Notes: a model not told the origin generated them from the letters alone. Shown: positions 26,732-35,587, counted from the stretch's first letter. The stretch is 64,000 bases of DNA from Sinorhizobium sp. 8-89 (GCF_030124325.1 NZ_JASKLR010000002.1:436528-500527); one strand, 5' to 3'. Program-made: numbers and translations.

Positions 26732-27812
26732 GGTCGCTTCCAACATGAGAAAGGTGTTTGACAGCGCCCGTCCGCCCAGGATTATCCTGGCAGCCACGGC
26801 TACTATCCAGCATCATGCTGGCCTGGGCCAAGACCCGCATCACGCGTAACCCTTCGTCACCATTTGTCATCGGATCATGACCCTGCGCGATGCAGTCGAC
26901 AAAATGCTGACATTCGAGTTTTAGCGGTTCATTCTCCTCAACCGTGACTGGAAGTGGTTCGGCCCGGATCGTTGCCGTTATATCCTCAGCCACATTTACG
27001 ATGTGCGGATATAGGAGCAGTTTGCCTTCCCATGGCGCTCCATCGTCGAGCACGACCATGGCCTCTGAACCGATTACGGTGAGCCGGTGCTCCTTGACGG
27101 GATGCAACCACGACAGGTTGACTTGCGCCTGCTCCCCGGCCGGGAAGTTCAGGTGAAGGGTGACCGCGTCGGCTATCGTTTTTCGCAGGTGGTAGCCGCC
27201 GACGACACCGTAAACCTCGCTTGGTTCTGCCCCCACGAGAGTCAATATAATGGAGACATCATGCGGCCCTAGACACCAGAGCACATCTTCCTCGGACCGG
27301 ATCGCCCCGAGATTCATGCGGTTGGCCTGAAGGCGCAGGACACGGCCTATAGCACCGCTCGCGATGAGGCTCTGGAGCCGGGTAAAGGCGGGGTGATATT
27401 GTAGTATGTGGCCGACCATAAGGCGTCGATCCAAGCGCCGCGCCAGATCGGTCAACTCCTCGGCATGCTTGAGCTCAAGCGCGAGCGGCTTTTCGACGAA
27501 GAGATGCTTTCCGGCGAGAAGGGCGCGCTTGGCAAGGTCGTAGTGGGTTGACGGTTGGGTAGAGATGGCCACTGCCTGAATCGAGTGCTCGGCTAGTACC
27601 TCCTCGAAGGAAAGGGCGCGACTGCCGTACTGGCCAAGAAGGGACGCGACTGCCTCGGAGTTGTGGTCAGCGACAGCACCGAGGCAGCCTAATTCAGCAA
27701 AGCAGCGGACCAGGTTCTTGCCCCAGGCTCCGCAGCCGATCACCGCAAGCTGAAAGCCCGCCGAAATGCCTGGTAGGTCGAATAAGCCCGGATGTTCTTT
27801 CGAGTTGTCCAA
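26709..27812 (-). CDS. Gfo/Idh/MocA family NAD(P)-dependent sugar dehydrogenase
   Basis: A 367-residue oxidoreductase. The N-terminal Rossmann motif is LAVIGCGAWGKNL near residues 22-34; the family motif EKPLALELKHAEEL sits near residue 108; the catalytic-site stretch is GPHDVSIILTLVGA in the C-terminal domain. It resembles WlbA/WbpB dehydrogenases that oxidise UDP-N-acetylglucosaminuronate at C3. Overlap by 23 bp with the DegT aminotransferase gene supports a two-step amino-sugar route. The C-terminal 25 residues, which overlap the next gene, are poorly conserved in appearance. The upstream 550 bp is non-coding. Confidence 0.87.
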   Translation of the reverse strand: MDNSKEHPGLFDLPGISAGFQLAVIGCGAWGKNLVRCFAELGCLGAVADHNSEAVASLLGQYGSRALSFEEVLAEHSIQAVAISTQPSTHYDLAKRALLAGKHLFVEKPLALELKHAEELTDLARRLDRRLMVGHILQYHPAFTRLQSLIASGAIGRVLRLQANRMNLGAIRSEEDVLWCLGPHDVSIILTLVGAEPSEVYGVVGGYHLRKTIADAVTLHLNFPAGEQAQVNLSWLHPVKEHRLTVIGSEAMVVLDDGAPWEGKLLLYPHIVNVAEDITATIRAEPLPVTVEENEPLKLECQHFVDCIAQGHDPMTNGDEGLRVMRVLAQASMMLDSSRGCQDNPGRTGAVKHLSHVGSDHARPDPL

Positions 27813-28362
27813 GCTTTGTCCTATCGCGTCATTGAATGACCTTCCTTGATCTGATGCTTAGGCGGGCACCTTCGCTACCAGTCCGCAGATGAGTACCTCG
27901 AGTTCAGGCCTCATCTACTCCGGACTGCAATCATCCGATCGGTAGATCAGCTTGATGACCTTGGCGAGTTGCTAAGCTCATTCTAATAAAGCGCAGCTCT
28001 GTTTGCCACGCTTATTGTGTCCGTCAGGGGTGCGACACCGGAAGCTCCAGGCGCTAGCGTCGTATGAGTGCGTAGGGTCGAGAATTCGCCTTCATCAGCG
28101 TCGCGGATGGGTGGGATGCTGAAGTTCAGTTCGAAGAAGCCGGACGGCAGCTTTGCGTGGACAAGCGGCCATTACTTGCCCGGGCAAGATCCGGCCAAAT
28201 TCTCTTGAGCCGAGTGCGTTGAATGGACGTGAAGAGTTCGCCATCACGCAAGCGACTGGGGCATCGATGTTCCTATCAACCGCCTCCCGAGGCAAGCGTC
28301 GCAAGCGGCTGCGGACGGTCCAGGGATCCCAACGTGCCTCCTCAATCCGCCAGCCGGGGCGG
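27813..28362. other. Non-coding gap of 550 bp
   Basis: No intact gene is supported. Short frames at 28095-28304 (minus) and 28153-28533 (plus) show no recognisable domain. It may contain decayed coding sequence, but no family could be named. The promoter for the leftward sugar-nucleotide pair should lie near 27813-27900. Confidence 0.4.
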
Positions 28363-28668
28363 CTAAAAGAAGTTCACACAAAGCGGCCCAACATATTCGA
28401 TGCGGTAGCCCTGGTCGCGCGCGTTTCTAATGAACAGATTGGCCCCGCCGAGATCGGTTCCGAACGTTTCTTCCCGCAGAACAGAATCTGGACGATGCTC
28501 GGTCTTCAGCCATTTGAGGGCGCGATCAGATAAGGCTGCGATCTCCCACATTCCCTCGGTTTTCTTCTGGATGCGGAAGTCGGTCCCTGCGGTGAACTGA
28601 GGGGAAGAGTGGGTGCGAGGTGAAGGGGTCGCTGTTCGCGCATGGATGGAAGCGACCGAATGAATCAT
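28363..28668 (-). CDS. Hypothetical protein, 101 residues
   Basis: A small soluble protein with no known domain that I recognise. The start at 28668 has a good GGGAGAAG ribosome-binding site about 7 bp upstream. Residues 40-101 look structured (MWEIAALSDRALKWLKTEHR, then TFGTDLGGANLFIRNARDQG and YRIEYVGP), while the first 35 residues are Ser/Thr/Pro-rich. No signal peptide. The gene is monocistronic. The ribosome-binding site and codon pattern support it as real; function unknown. Confidence 0.6.
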   Translation of the reverse strand: MIHSVASIHARTATPSPRTHSSPQFTAGTDFRIQKKTEGMWEIAALSDRALKWLKTEHRPDSVLREETFGTDLGGANLFIRNARDQGYRIEYVGPLCVNFF

Positions 28669-29051
28669 GTTTCTTCTCCCATTGATTTTGCGGGTTCTCA
28701 CGTCCGGGGAACCCCCTAGTAGGCGCGTAGCCAATTTAGAGCTCCTGTCGCCGCAGTCCAGCCGTAACACCTGCTCGGTACGGTGGCGGACACCGGCCAA
28801 TGGCGACAAAAGGCCAAACGGAACAATCTCTTGGCTGATCGCTGAGGTGAGGTCAGTCGCGGACGTTCGTCCGTTTCCGTACGGAAGGGTGCTGGCGGGT
28901 GGAGCATTTGCTTCAAGCGCCGTATTTTAGCGCTCCCGCACTAAGCGTGGTTTGCATCGACACACTTGGCCCCTCTTGCACTGAGGGGCCTTCTTTTTTG
29001 CGATAGGGCAAGGTACGCGGCTTTTGCTCGGAAGCGCGAGCCGTGTCGGCG
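28669..29051. other. Gap that may encode a small RNA
   Basis: These 383 bp separate two minus-strand genes. They hold the leftward promoter for the 101-residue hypothetical and the plus-strand terminator at 28968-28999. No protein-coding gene is supported. Confidence 0.4.
28968..28999 (+). terminator. Strong intrinsic terminator, possible small RNA 3' end
   Basis: The stem GGCCCCTC/GAGGGGCC (28968-28975 and 28983-28990) has loop TTGCACT and is followed by TTCTTTTTT. This is a textbook Rho-independent terminator on the plus strand. No plus-strand gene lies in the 300 bp before it, so it may end an unannotated small RNA starting between about 28830 and 28940. Confidence 0.65.
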
Positions 29052-29768
29052 TCAAAAGAGGCCCGTCATCAGGCGGCGATATTCTTCCTCCGGCTTGCCA
29101 TAAGCATCGCGCGCGAACTCCTCGAGAGCCGCCCGGTCGCGGATGATGATCTGCCCTCGCAGGGAGCGGATAAAGCCGTTTCCCTCAAGAACGTGGAGCG
29201 ATGTCGTGACACTCGGACGACGGACCGCAAGCATGAGCGAAAGAAATTCGTGCGTAAGATTGATCTCATTACCCGACACACGATCGTGGCACATCAAAAG
29301 CCACCGGGCGAGCCTTTCGTCGACGCCGTGGATCGCGTTCGAAATTGCCGTGTAGGTGAGCTGGATGGAAAAGGCCTCAAGGCATCGGATCATTACCCTG
29401 GCAAAGTTCTTGTTGTCCTCCATCCACTTCCGGAACGAACCGAATTCCATTCGAAAGGCATCGCCCTCGACTTGCATGATGACGTCATGGACGCTCAATT
29501 CCACGCCCATGGCTGCGGAGGTCGGGATATAGCCCTCATTGCCGAATACGCCGGCCTCTGCCTTGTTGCCCTCGGGCGTTGATGCGACGAGGGAGCCTAT
29601 CCCGGATGCCAGATAATTGACGTGCTCGATGGGCTCACCCGCGCTTGCGAGAAGCGACCCCCTTGGCAATACGACATATTCGAGATGGGATGCAATTTGA
29701 CGATAATCCGCCTCGGGGAGGATCGCCAGTAACTGGTTGCGCATCGGGTTCTGCGAGGAAACCGTCAT
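29052..29768 (-). CDS. Crp/Fnr family transcriptional regulator
   Basis: A 238-residue regulator. An N-terminal cyclic-nucleotide-binding-type beta barrel spans about residues 10-130 (LEYVVLPRGSLLASAGEPIE, YLASGIGSLVAST). A C-terminal winged helix follows (LTHEFLSLMLAVRRPSVTTS, then LHVLEGNGFIRSLRGQIIIR). No N-terminal cysteine cluster is present, so it is not an oxygen-sensing FNR. The start at 29768 is preferred to an upstream ATG because of the AGGAG site before it. Rhizobia have many such orphan Crp-like proteins; the signal and targets are unknown. Confidence 0.87.
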   Translation of the reverse strand: MTVSSQNPMRNQLLAILPEADYRQIASHLEYVVLPRGSLLASAGEPIEHVNYLASGIGSLVASTPEGNKAEAGVFGNEGYIPTSAAMGVELSVHDVIMQVEGDAFRMEFGSFRKWMEDNKNFARVMIRCLEAFSIQLTYTAISNAIHGVDERLARWLLMCHDRVSGNEINLTHEFLSLMLAVRRPSVTTSLHVLEGNGFIRSLRGQIIIRDRAALEEFARDAYGKPEEEYRRLMTGLF

Positions 29769-30033
29769 CCAAGCTCCTGGGGGTAAGGCAAGGAGCGTAC
29801 CCGCTCTCCGTTGCATGTAGCAGGGTATCCGCAGGCCGTATTGCCACAATAGCATAACCTCGGCCTGCCGCCTATTGGTGTCCGATCGGGCTGCCGCGGC
29901 AGAGGATGGGTGCCCATGTGTACGGTATTGGACCCACCATGTTCCGGGCCCTTTATTGACTCGTGATTCCTGTCAACAGGCGTAGACTTCGTCCGACGCT
30001 GCCCCCGATACCCGGGATGCACGAGGGAGCAAC

Positions 30034-30264
30034 ATGAGAACCGCTCAAGATTTCCGATTCGATCCCATCGGCCCCGACGAACTGACAATGATCGACGGGA
30101 TCTTCAAAAGCGAGCTGCAAATACAAGCCTTGTCGAGCGACAGCGACGAGGCCGAAGCCCTTGCGGCAAAACTGATCCGCGCCTATCAGTCGGGAGTTCG
30201 CGACCCCACCGGCCTGATTGCTGTTGCGAAGTCTGCGCTGCGTCCGCACCGGGTCAGTCCTTAG
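30034..30264 (+). CDS. Hypothetical protein, 76 residues
   Basis: A small acidic, helical-looking protein (FDPIGPDELTMIDGIFKSEL and DEAEALAAKLIRAYQSGVRD). A GAGGGAGCAAC ribosome-binding site lies directly before the ATG at 30034. No known domain recognised; length and composition resemble small rhizobial regulatory or structural proteins of unknown role. The 3' end abuts the relic of a protease gene on the other strand, so the last ten residues may have been created by rearrangement. Confidence 0.6.
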   Translation: MRTAQDFRFDPIGPDELTMIDGIFKSELQIQALSSDSDEAEALAAKLIRAYQSGVRDPTGLIAVAKSALRPHRVSP

Positions 30265-30284
30265 GGCGCAGCTCGTCCCTATCT

Positions 30285-30620
30285 GCATGAAATCGAGCGT
30301 CGACAGGAAGCTCATGCCGAGCAGGCTGCGGTCGAGCTTGCCTTCGGCCGCGACCATCGCCCTAATGTCCTTTCGCTCGATCGGGCCGATGGCGATCTCC
30401 GCCAGCGTAAACGGCGCAGCGACCGCCGGGCCGTTTGCCGGCATCACGGTTACCGTGTAGCGGAGGCTCGCGGGTGAGGCCGAGCCTCACCGCATCCTCA
30501 TAGGTAAGCGCGCTGCCGCTGCTCCGTTATCGACGAGCAGGTTGACCTTCTGGCCGTCGATCATCGCATCGGCCGCAAAATGGCCATCGATCCGCCTACG
30601 AAGCACGACCTCTTGTTGAT
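30285..30620 (-). pseudogene. Relic of a retropepsin-like (TIGR02281-type) aspartic protease
   Basis: On the minus strand three frames together read a clan AA aspartic protease: VVLRRRIDGHFAADAMIDGQ then KVNLLVDNGAAA in one frame (to about 30505), ALTYEDAVRLGLTRE in a second, and RYTVTVMPANGPAVAAPFTL, AEIAIGPIERKDIRAMVAAE, GKLDRSLLGMSFLSTLD in a third. At least two frameshifts are needed, the catalytic DTGA is DNGA, and the N-terminal membrane anchor and the extreme C-terminus are missing. Such proteins are small membrane-anchored proteases found widely in alphaproteobacteria. The gene is clearly inactive. Confidence 0.75.
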
Positions 30621-30984
30621 CCTCAAGAGGCCAAGGGGATTAACCCACTCGCCAAAGCAAATAGCCCATCGGCGGCTGCCTCCGGCACAAAGCAGTCCGA
30701 GGTCCGGCAAAGCATGTCTGTTTCGCGCGCCGACACCGGACATTCCATGTGTGACCGGCCGTCGGCCGCATTGGGTCGGTCTTTCCGGTTCGATCCGTCG
30801 TGAAAGGGTGGTGAGCGGAGTTCAGCGCGGACGCGCTCGATGGCGAGTTTGCGGGTCGAAGTGGACCTCCAAAGATTAGCGGGTCGGACACTCCACGCCC
30901 CCCAAGGGCCAACCTGAATGCAGTGCGGCTGTCACTCCGGGGGAAGCGCACGTGATTTTGCTCCCGCGCCATTTCGGCATCGAA

Positions 30985-31361
30985 AAGCCTTTCGGCATCG
31001 GCGAGTTGACCGCGCGCATTCGCACGGCGTTGCGCCACCGTATCCAGATGGAGGGCGGCCAAACGAGCCTTGTTGCCGACGGACTGACGATCGATATCGT
31101 CAAGCGGCTGGTGAGCAAGGCGCTGCGGCTGACGCCGAAGGAATACGATCTCCTCGTCATGCTCGCGCGGCATGCGGGCCGCGTTGTCACCCACAAGGCG
31201 CTGCTCACCTCGGTCTGGGGTGTGGCGCACGGCGAAGACTTGCACTACCTCAGAGTTTTCATAGGCCAACTGCGTGGGAAGATCGAACGCGATCCGCCGA
31301 CCCGAGAATCATCCGCACGGAGCCGGGCGTTGGATATCGCTTTATCGGCGACGAAGAGTGA
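30985..31361 (+). pseudogene. kdpE: kdpE response-regulator relic (C-terminal part)
   Basis: The plus strand reads the end of an OmpR/KdpE receiver (KPFGIGELTARIRTALRHR) and nearly the whole winged-helix domain (ALRLTPKEYDLLVMLARHAG, LLTSVWGVAHGEDLHYLRVF, IGQLRGKIERD). A frameshift near 31295 follows, after which the expected ending RIIRTEPGVGYRFIGDEE continues in another frame. The phosphoacceptor half of the receiver is absent. YLRVFIGQLR with TEPGVGYR is characteristic of KdpE, the regulator of the Kdp potassium transporter. No kdpFABCD genes are nearby, so this is a displaced, dead fragment. Confidence 0.75.
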
Positions 31362-31375
31362 CACAGCCGGGATGC

Positions 31376-31475
31376 TCTTGGAGCAATTCCAGGAAAGGTG
31401 TGTACCGGTTTTCCGCCCGGAATTGCGTGGTTTCAAAGAGTTAGATCGTTTCACTGTTTCAATGAAACAATGAAA
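31376..31475. repeat. Dispersed hairpin repeat, full-length copy
   Basis: It comprises the GCAATTCC/GGAATTGC-armed hairpin with core GGTTTTCCGCCC, followed by the tail TTTCAAAGAGTTAGATCG and a second small palindrome (GTTTCAATGAAAC). It directly follows the kdpE relic. The closest match is at 59694. Confidence 0.8.
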
Positions 31476-31573
31476 TGATCCAGGACGTGGACTCATAAAT
31501 CTGCAGCCATGGACGGATGGCTGCGAGTCTCCGAGCCCATAGCTACCGGCGGGCGATCTGCTAAACTGTTCGA

Positions 31574-32062
31574 ATGATGACAACCAATCAATACAGTTTT
31601 CGCAAGGTGACGCTGGATGATCTCGATATGCTCATGGGATGGCGATCGAACCCTCATGTCCGGGAATGGTGGGGTTCAGATGAGCCATACGACGACGCGG
31701 ACTTGGCTGATCCGCGGGTAGCGCGCTGGATTGTTTCAAACGCCGAACGCCCATTTGCGTTCATCCAGGACTATACAGTTCACGGGTGGGAAGATCACCA
31801 TTTTGCCCATCTTCCCAGAGGCTCACGGGGAATTGACCAATACATCGGAGACCCCGAAATGGTCGGTGTTGGGCATGGATCAGCATTTATCAGCATGAGA
31901 ATGCAGGCTCTCTTTGATGAGGGGGCACCTGTGATCGCGACTGATCCGCATCCAGACAATGCACGGGCGATAGCCGTCTACAAGAAGCTGGGTTTCGAGC
32001 CGTTTGGACCACCTCAGAAAACGCAGTGGGGTCTGGTCTTGCCCATGTTGGCCAAGAACTAA
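31574..32062 (+). CDS. GNAT acetyltransferase, AAC(6')-like
   Basis: A 162-residue GNAT protein of the Acetyltransf_8/AAC(6')-Ib-like group. The N-terminal FRKVTLDDLDMLMGWRSNPH and REWW segment, the central SRGIDQYIGDPEMVGVGHGS (acetyl-CoA-binding loop), and IATDPHPDNARAIAVYKKLG near the end are the group's landmarks. It would acetylate an amino group, possibly on an aminoglycoside or a lysine/hydroxamate siderophore intermediate; both activities occur in the group. ATG at 31574 with a second ATG three bases later. It sits between repeats in a decayed zone, consistent with acquisition by transfer. Confidence 0.8.
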   Translation: MMTTNQYSFRKVTLDDLDMLMGWRSNPHVREWWGSDEPYDDADLADPRVARWIVSNAERPFAFIQDYTVHGWEDHHFAHLPRGSRGIDQYIGDPEMVGVGHGSAFISMRMQALFDEGAPVIATDPHPDNARAIAVYKKLGFEPFGPPQKTQWGLVLPMLAKN

Positions 32063-32395
32063 GCGCTGCGCATGCAACGGCAGCAATGTCCCGCGCCGCC
32101 GACATACGCGGGGGATTGACTCGGCGGTTATGCCGAAAGGCGACGTGGCGGGATGGGCTTGAAAGCGCCAGACGCGGCCATATTGCACGGCGTCCATGGC
32201 CGACCGACATTTTGGCCGCGAGCAGACCGGCGGCTTTACCAAAACCTCAGATGACCTTTGCCTTAAGCAACCCGGCGTATTCTACATGGCAACCCGGCGT
32301 ATTTTACTTGTTGGAAACTTTACGCGTATACGGTCGCCGCCATAACGTCAGGTTGCATTTACATCGCAATGGCCTTGTGCCCATGGAGCAAGCCG
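32063..32395. other. Gap with a dispersed repeat and a short local duplication
   Basis: Apart from the 70-bp repeat, CAACCCGGCGTATT occurs twice (32269-32282 and 32290-32303) shortly before the DUF1254 gene. No gene is supported. Confidence 0.5.
32165..32235. repeat. Dispersed repeat of about 70 bp, copy 1
   Basis: The segment from GCGCCAGACGCGGCCATATT through GACCGACATTTTGGCCG recurs with few differences at 61040-61110, both in plus orientation. It does not belong to the other repeat families here. It lies in the gap after the acetyltransferase gene. Confidence 0.75.
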
Positions 32396-34015
32396 ATGGA
32401 TCTTCTGTTGAAGCTGATAGGGCCTGTCTCGATCGCGGCGCTTGTCAGTGCTGGTGCCGCCTATGCGGATGTGTCTGAGCCAACGCTCAAGTCGCTTGGC
32501 GCCACTGACAAGATTGAGACCAGTGCCGGAACGCTGGAGTTCAAAGACGGTGTGCCGACCGCCGAAACGGCGCAGAAGGTTTATGACACGCTGGACTTCG
32601 CCAATGCCCTTAACGCCTACAACAACAGCTTCCGCGGCGCTTCGGCGCTGGCGATCGTCAAGGGCTTTGAAAGCATCGGCGCCAAGCCTGGCGATGTCGC
32701 CATCTTCTCCGATCTTATGGATTCGAACTCGCTATTCCTGACGGCGAATGCCGACACCATTTACTACTTTACCTCGCTCGATCTGAGCAAAGGGCCGGTG
32801 GTGGTCGAGCAGCCGTCGAACGCCGTCGGCACCATCAACGATATGTGGTTCTCCTGGATCATCGACATCGGCGGCCCCGGCCCCGACCGTGGGCTCGGTG
32901 GCAAGTACCTGATCGTCGGGCCGGATTATAACGGCCCGCTTCCAGAGGGCGGCTACTTCGTTGCGCACTCAAAGACAAACATCGCTCTTTATGCGGCGCG
33001 CGCCTATCTCGTCGACAACGACCCCAAGCCGGCCGTCGAGAACGTCAAGCAAAACATGAAGGTCTATCCCTACCAGCCGGGCTCCTTCGGAACGAGCATG
33101 GCGCAAGCTCTCGAGGGCACGGTGCGCATCGCAGGCGAACCGAAGATTCCCGAGATGAAGTTCATCGAGGGCAGTGGGCTGTCCTTCAACACCATCCCGC
33201 CCAGCGACTACGGTTTCTTCGAGTTGATCAACGAAAACGTCCAGAGCCAGCCCGCCACCAGCTATGACGTGGAGCTTGCCGGACAGCTTGCCGCCATCGG
33301 GATCGTGCATGGCAAGGAATTTGCGCCTGACGACCGTATGAAGAAGATCCTGTCGGATGCGGCCGCCTTCGGCCAGGCGACCGGCCGGGCGCTCAACTGG
33401 CGCTATGCGATGCAGCATCCCGATTGGGCCATTTATGAAGGTTCGCAGTGGGGCAGCATGCTGTGGGAGGGCGGCGCGTACTTCGAGACGCCGCCGCCGC
33501 TCTTCGAGAAGGGCATGTTCAAGCCGCTTGCACCGACCGGCGCGCGCACCCTCGATTCGCGCACCGCCTTTTACTACGGCTACACGCTCGACTCGCCCGG
33601 CATGATTATGCGTATTCCCGGCGTGGGCTCGCAGTATCTGATGGGCTTCCTCGATGCCGACGGAAACCCTTTTGACGGCGCCAAGACGTACAAGGTGACG
33701 CTCCCCAAGGACATTCCGGCCGAAGCCTTCTGGTCGCTCACGCTCTATGACAACCAGACGCGCTCGATGCTGCAGACGCCGCAAAAGTACCCGCGGGCCG
33801 GCAGCCAGAGCTATCCGTCACCTGCCGCCGAGACCGCCGCCGACGGCACCACGACCGTTTATTTTGGTCCCACCGAGCCCGAAGGCGTGGCACGGGGCAA
33901 CTGGATCCAGACAGATCCGAAGAAGGGATGGTTCACGCTCCTTCGCCTCTACAGCCCGAAGCCGTCGTTCTTCGACAAGACCTGGCGGCCAAGTGAGATC
34001 GAACTGGTTCGGTAG
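32396..34015 (+). CDS. Exported DUF1254/DUF1214 domain protein
   Basis: A 539-residue protein with a signal peptide (LLKLIGPVSIAALVSAGAAYA) and so probably periplasmic. The DUF1254 region spans about residues 60-200 (FSDLMDSNSLFLTANADTIY, TINDMWFSWIIDIGGPGPDR), and the DUF1214 region lies at the C-terminus (AFWSLTLYDNQTRSMLQT, GNWIQTDPKKGWFTLLRLYS). These two domains usually occur together; no reaction is established for the family. A GGAGC site precedes the ATG at 32396; an ATG 27 bp earlier is in frame but would lengthen the signal peptide oddly. It stands alone, convergent with the following gene. Confidence 0.87.
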   Translation: MDLLLKLIGPVSIAALVSAGAAYADVSEPTLKSLGATDKIETSAGTLEFKDGVPTAETAQKVYDTLDFANALNAYNNSFRGASALAIVKGFESIGAKPGDVAIFSDLMDSNSLFLTANADTIYYFTSLDLSKGPVVVEQPSNAVGTINDMWFSWIIDIGGPGPDRGLGGKYLIVGPDYNGPLPEGGYFVAHSKTNIALYAARAYLVDNDPKPAVENVKQNMKVYPYQPGSFGTSMAQALEGTVRIAGEPKIPEMKFIEGSGLSFNTIPPSDYGFFELINENVQSQPATSYDVELAGQLAAIGIVHGKEFAPDDRMKKILSDAAAFGQATGRALNWRYAMQHPDWAIYEGSQWGSMLWEGGAYFETPPPLFEKGMFKPLAPTGARTLDSRTAFYYGYTLDSPGMIMRIPGVGSQYLMGFLDADGNPFDGAKTYKVTLPKDIPAEAFWSLTLYDNQTRSMLQTPQKYPRAGSQSYPSPAAETAADGTTTVYFGPTEPEGVARGNWIQTDPKKGWFTLLRLYSPKPSFFDKTWRPSEIELVR

Positions 34016-34085
34016 ATATATAGAGCATTGGCGAAAGCCCATTCCGGTTTCGCTTTGGCGCGCGGCACCCGTTGCGCGTTCAGCC

Positions 34086-35384
34086 TCACTCGCCCGTCAC
34101 GCGCCAGATCACATCGCCGACATCGTCCGCCACCAACAGGGAGCCGTCCGGCCCGATGGTAACTCCAACGGGCCGTCCATAGGACGCCCGTTCGTCAGGC
34201 GAAAGGAAACCGGTCAGAATGTCGCGCGGAGGCCCGGCTGGACGTCCATTCACGAACGGCACGAAGACAACCTTGTAGCCACGCAGCGTGCTGCGGTTCC
34301 AGGAGCCATGCTGCCCGATGACCATACCGTCCGGGAAGCCGGGCAGAGTGCCTGCGGGAAGCCAGCAAAGGCCGAGCGATGCAGTGTGCCCGCCCAAGGC
34401 ATAGTCCGGCGTTATGGCGGTCGCGACCATCGCCGGGTCCTGCGGCACCCGGTCGTCCACGATCTGCCCCCAGTAGCAATAGGGCCATCCGTAGAAGCCG
34501 CCGTCGCGCACTGATGTCAGGTAGTCGGGAGGCGTCTCGTCGCCCAGGCCGTCGCGCTCGTTGACCACCGTCCAGAGCGCATCTGTTGTTGGCTCCCACG
34601 CCATGCCCACCGGGTTGCGCAGGCCGGAGGCAAATATGCGGCGCTCACCACTCTCGAGGTCAAGCTCGTGGATGGCGGCCCGCTCTTCCTCTGCCGCCAT
34701 GCCGCGCTCGCCTATGTTGCTGAGCGAACCGACGCCGATGAAGAGCTTTCGTCCATCGCGGCTCGCAAGCAGGCTCCGCGTCCAATGCCCGCCGGCCTTG
34801 AAGTCCGCAAGCTTTCGCCCTGTCGCGCTGATACGCGTGCCGCCCGTTTCATACGGGAACGCAACCACCCCGTCCGTGTTGCCGACATACAACGTATCGC
34901 CCAGCAACGCCATGCCGAACGGCTGATTGAGTCCCTCGAGAAATGCCGTACGTATCTCGGCCACGCCGTCGCCATCCGCATCCCGCAACAGCGTGATCCG
35001 GTTCGGACTTGCGCCCACTGCGGCGGCGCGCTTCATCGTGCTGAACATGGCGTAGTCGAAGGCAGATTTGATGCCCCCCGGCTCGCTCAGTGCCTCGGCG
35101 ACCAGCACGTCGCCATTCGGCAACACGTGAATCCAACGGGGATGTCTGAGCCCCGCCGCAAATGCGTTCACCTTGAGCCCGGCCGCCGCAGTCGGCACTT
35201 GCTCCGCTGTCCATCCCTTGGCTGTCGGCATCTTCAGGGTCGGAATGCCCTGCGGCTTGGCTCTCGGGATTTTCGGCGCGCTGCCATAGGCCGGCTCCAG
35301 GGAATCACCGTCCCGGTGCCGCAAAAGGATTGTTACGGCGCCGATCATTGCGACCAGTCGACCGAAAATATCTGATAGGCCCAT
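34086..35384 (-). CDS. Sorbosone/glucose dehydrogenase-like beta-propeller protein
   Basis: A 432-residue protein with an N-terminal membrane anchor or signal (FGRLVAMIGAVTILLRH) and a six-bladed propeller of the GSDH/sorbosone dehydrogenase family. Landmarks are AAGLRHPRWIHVLPNGDVLV, FIGVGSLSNIGERG, FASGLRNPVGMAWEPTTDAL, and GQHGSWNRSTLRGYKVVFVP. Family members are PQQ-dependent, membrane-bound or periplasmic sugar or aldehyde dehydrogenases. An AGGAGG site precedes the ATG at 35384; the frame is open further upstream without such support. No PQQ biosynthesis genes are nearby. Confidence 0.87.
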   Translation of the reverse strand: MGLSDIFGRLVAMIGAVTILLRHRDGDSLEPAYGSAPKIPRAKPQGIPTLKMPTAKGWTAEQVPTAAAGLKVNAFAAGLRHPRWIHVLPNGDVLVAEALSEPGGIKSAFDYAMFSTMKRAAAVGASPNRITLLRDADGDGVAEIRTAFLEGLNQPFGMALLGDTLYVGNTDGVVAFPYETGGTRISATGRKLADFKAGGHWTRSLLASRDGRKLFIGVGSLSNIGERGMAAEEERAAIHELDLESGERRIFASGLRNPVGMAWEPTTDALWTVVNERDGLGDETPPDYLTSVRDGGFYGWPYCYWGQIVDDRVPQDPAMVATAITPDYALGGHTASLGLCWLPAGTLPGFPDGMVIGQHGSWNRSTLRGYKVVFVPFVNGRPAGPPRDILTGFLSPDERASYGRPVGVTIGPDGSLLVADDVGDVIWRVTGE

Positions 35385-35511
35385 GTGTCCTCCTAACCCT
35401 GATGCGCACGCTACCCGAAGCGCCTGCGGGTGGGTATCCTCAAACTGCATTGTTTCTGTGGACACTTCGCCGGGTTGAGCGCGCGCTGCCTCCGCCTGGC
35501 ACCTAACCCTG

Positions 35512-35573
35512 TAGCACTTTGAATTTCTGCATGGTTTTGTCCTTGAATCGATCCGATTCAAGGAACCATGCAG
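35512..35573. repeat. Dispersed palindrome, CTGCATG...CATGCAG family
   Basis: TAGCACTTTGAATTTCTGCA introduces a long hairpin, CTGCATGG(35527) to CCATGCAG(35573), with the inner arms CCTTGAATCG/CGATTCAAGG. Related copies lie at 41600, 41850 and 56700. Here the ribosome-binding site of the next gene follows at once, so the hairpin lies in or next to the mRNA leader. Confidence 0.8.
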
Positions 35574-35587
35574 CAGGAGGTCGGGCA

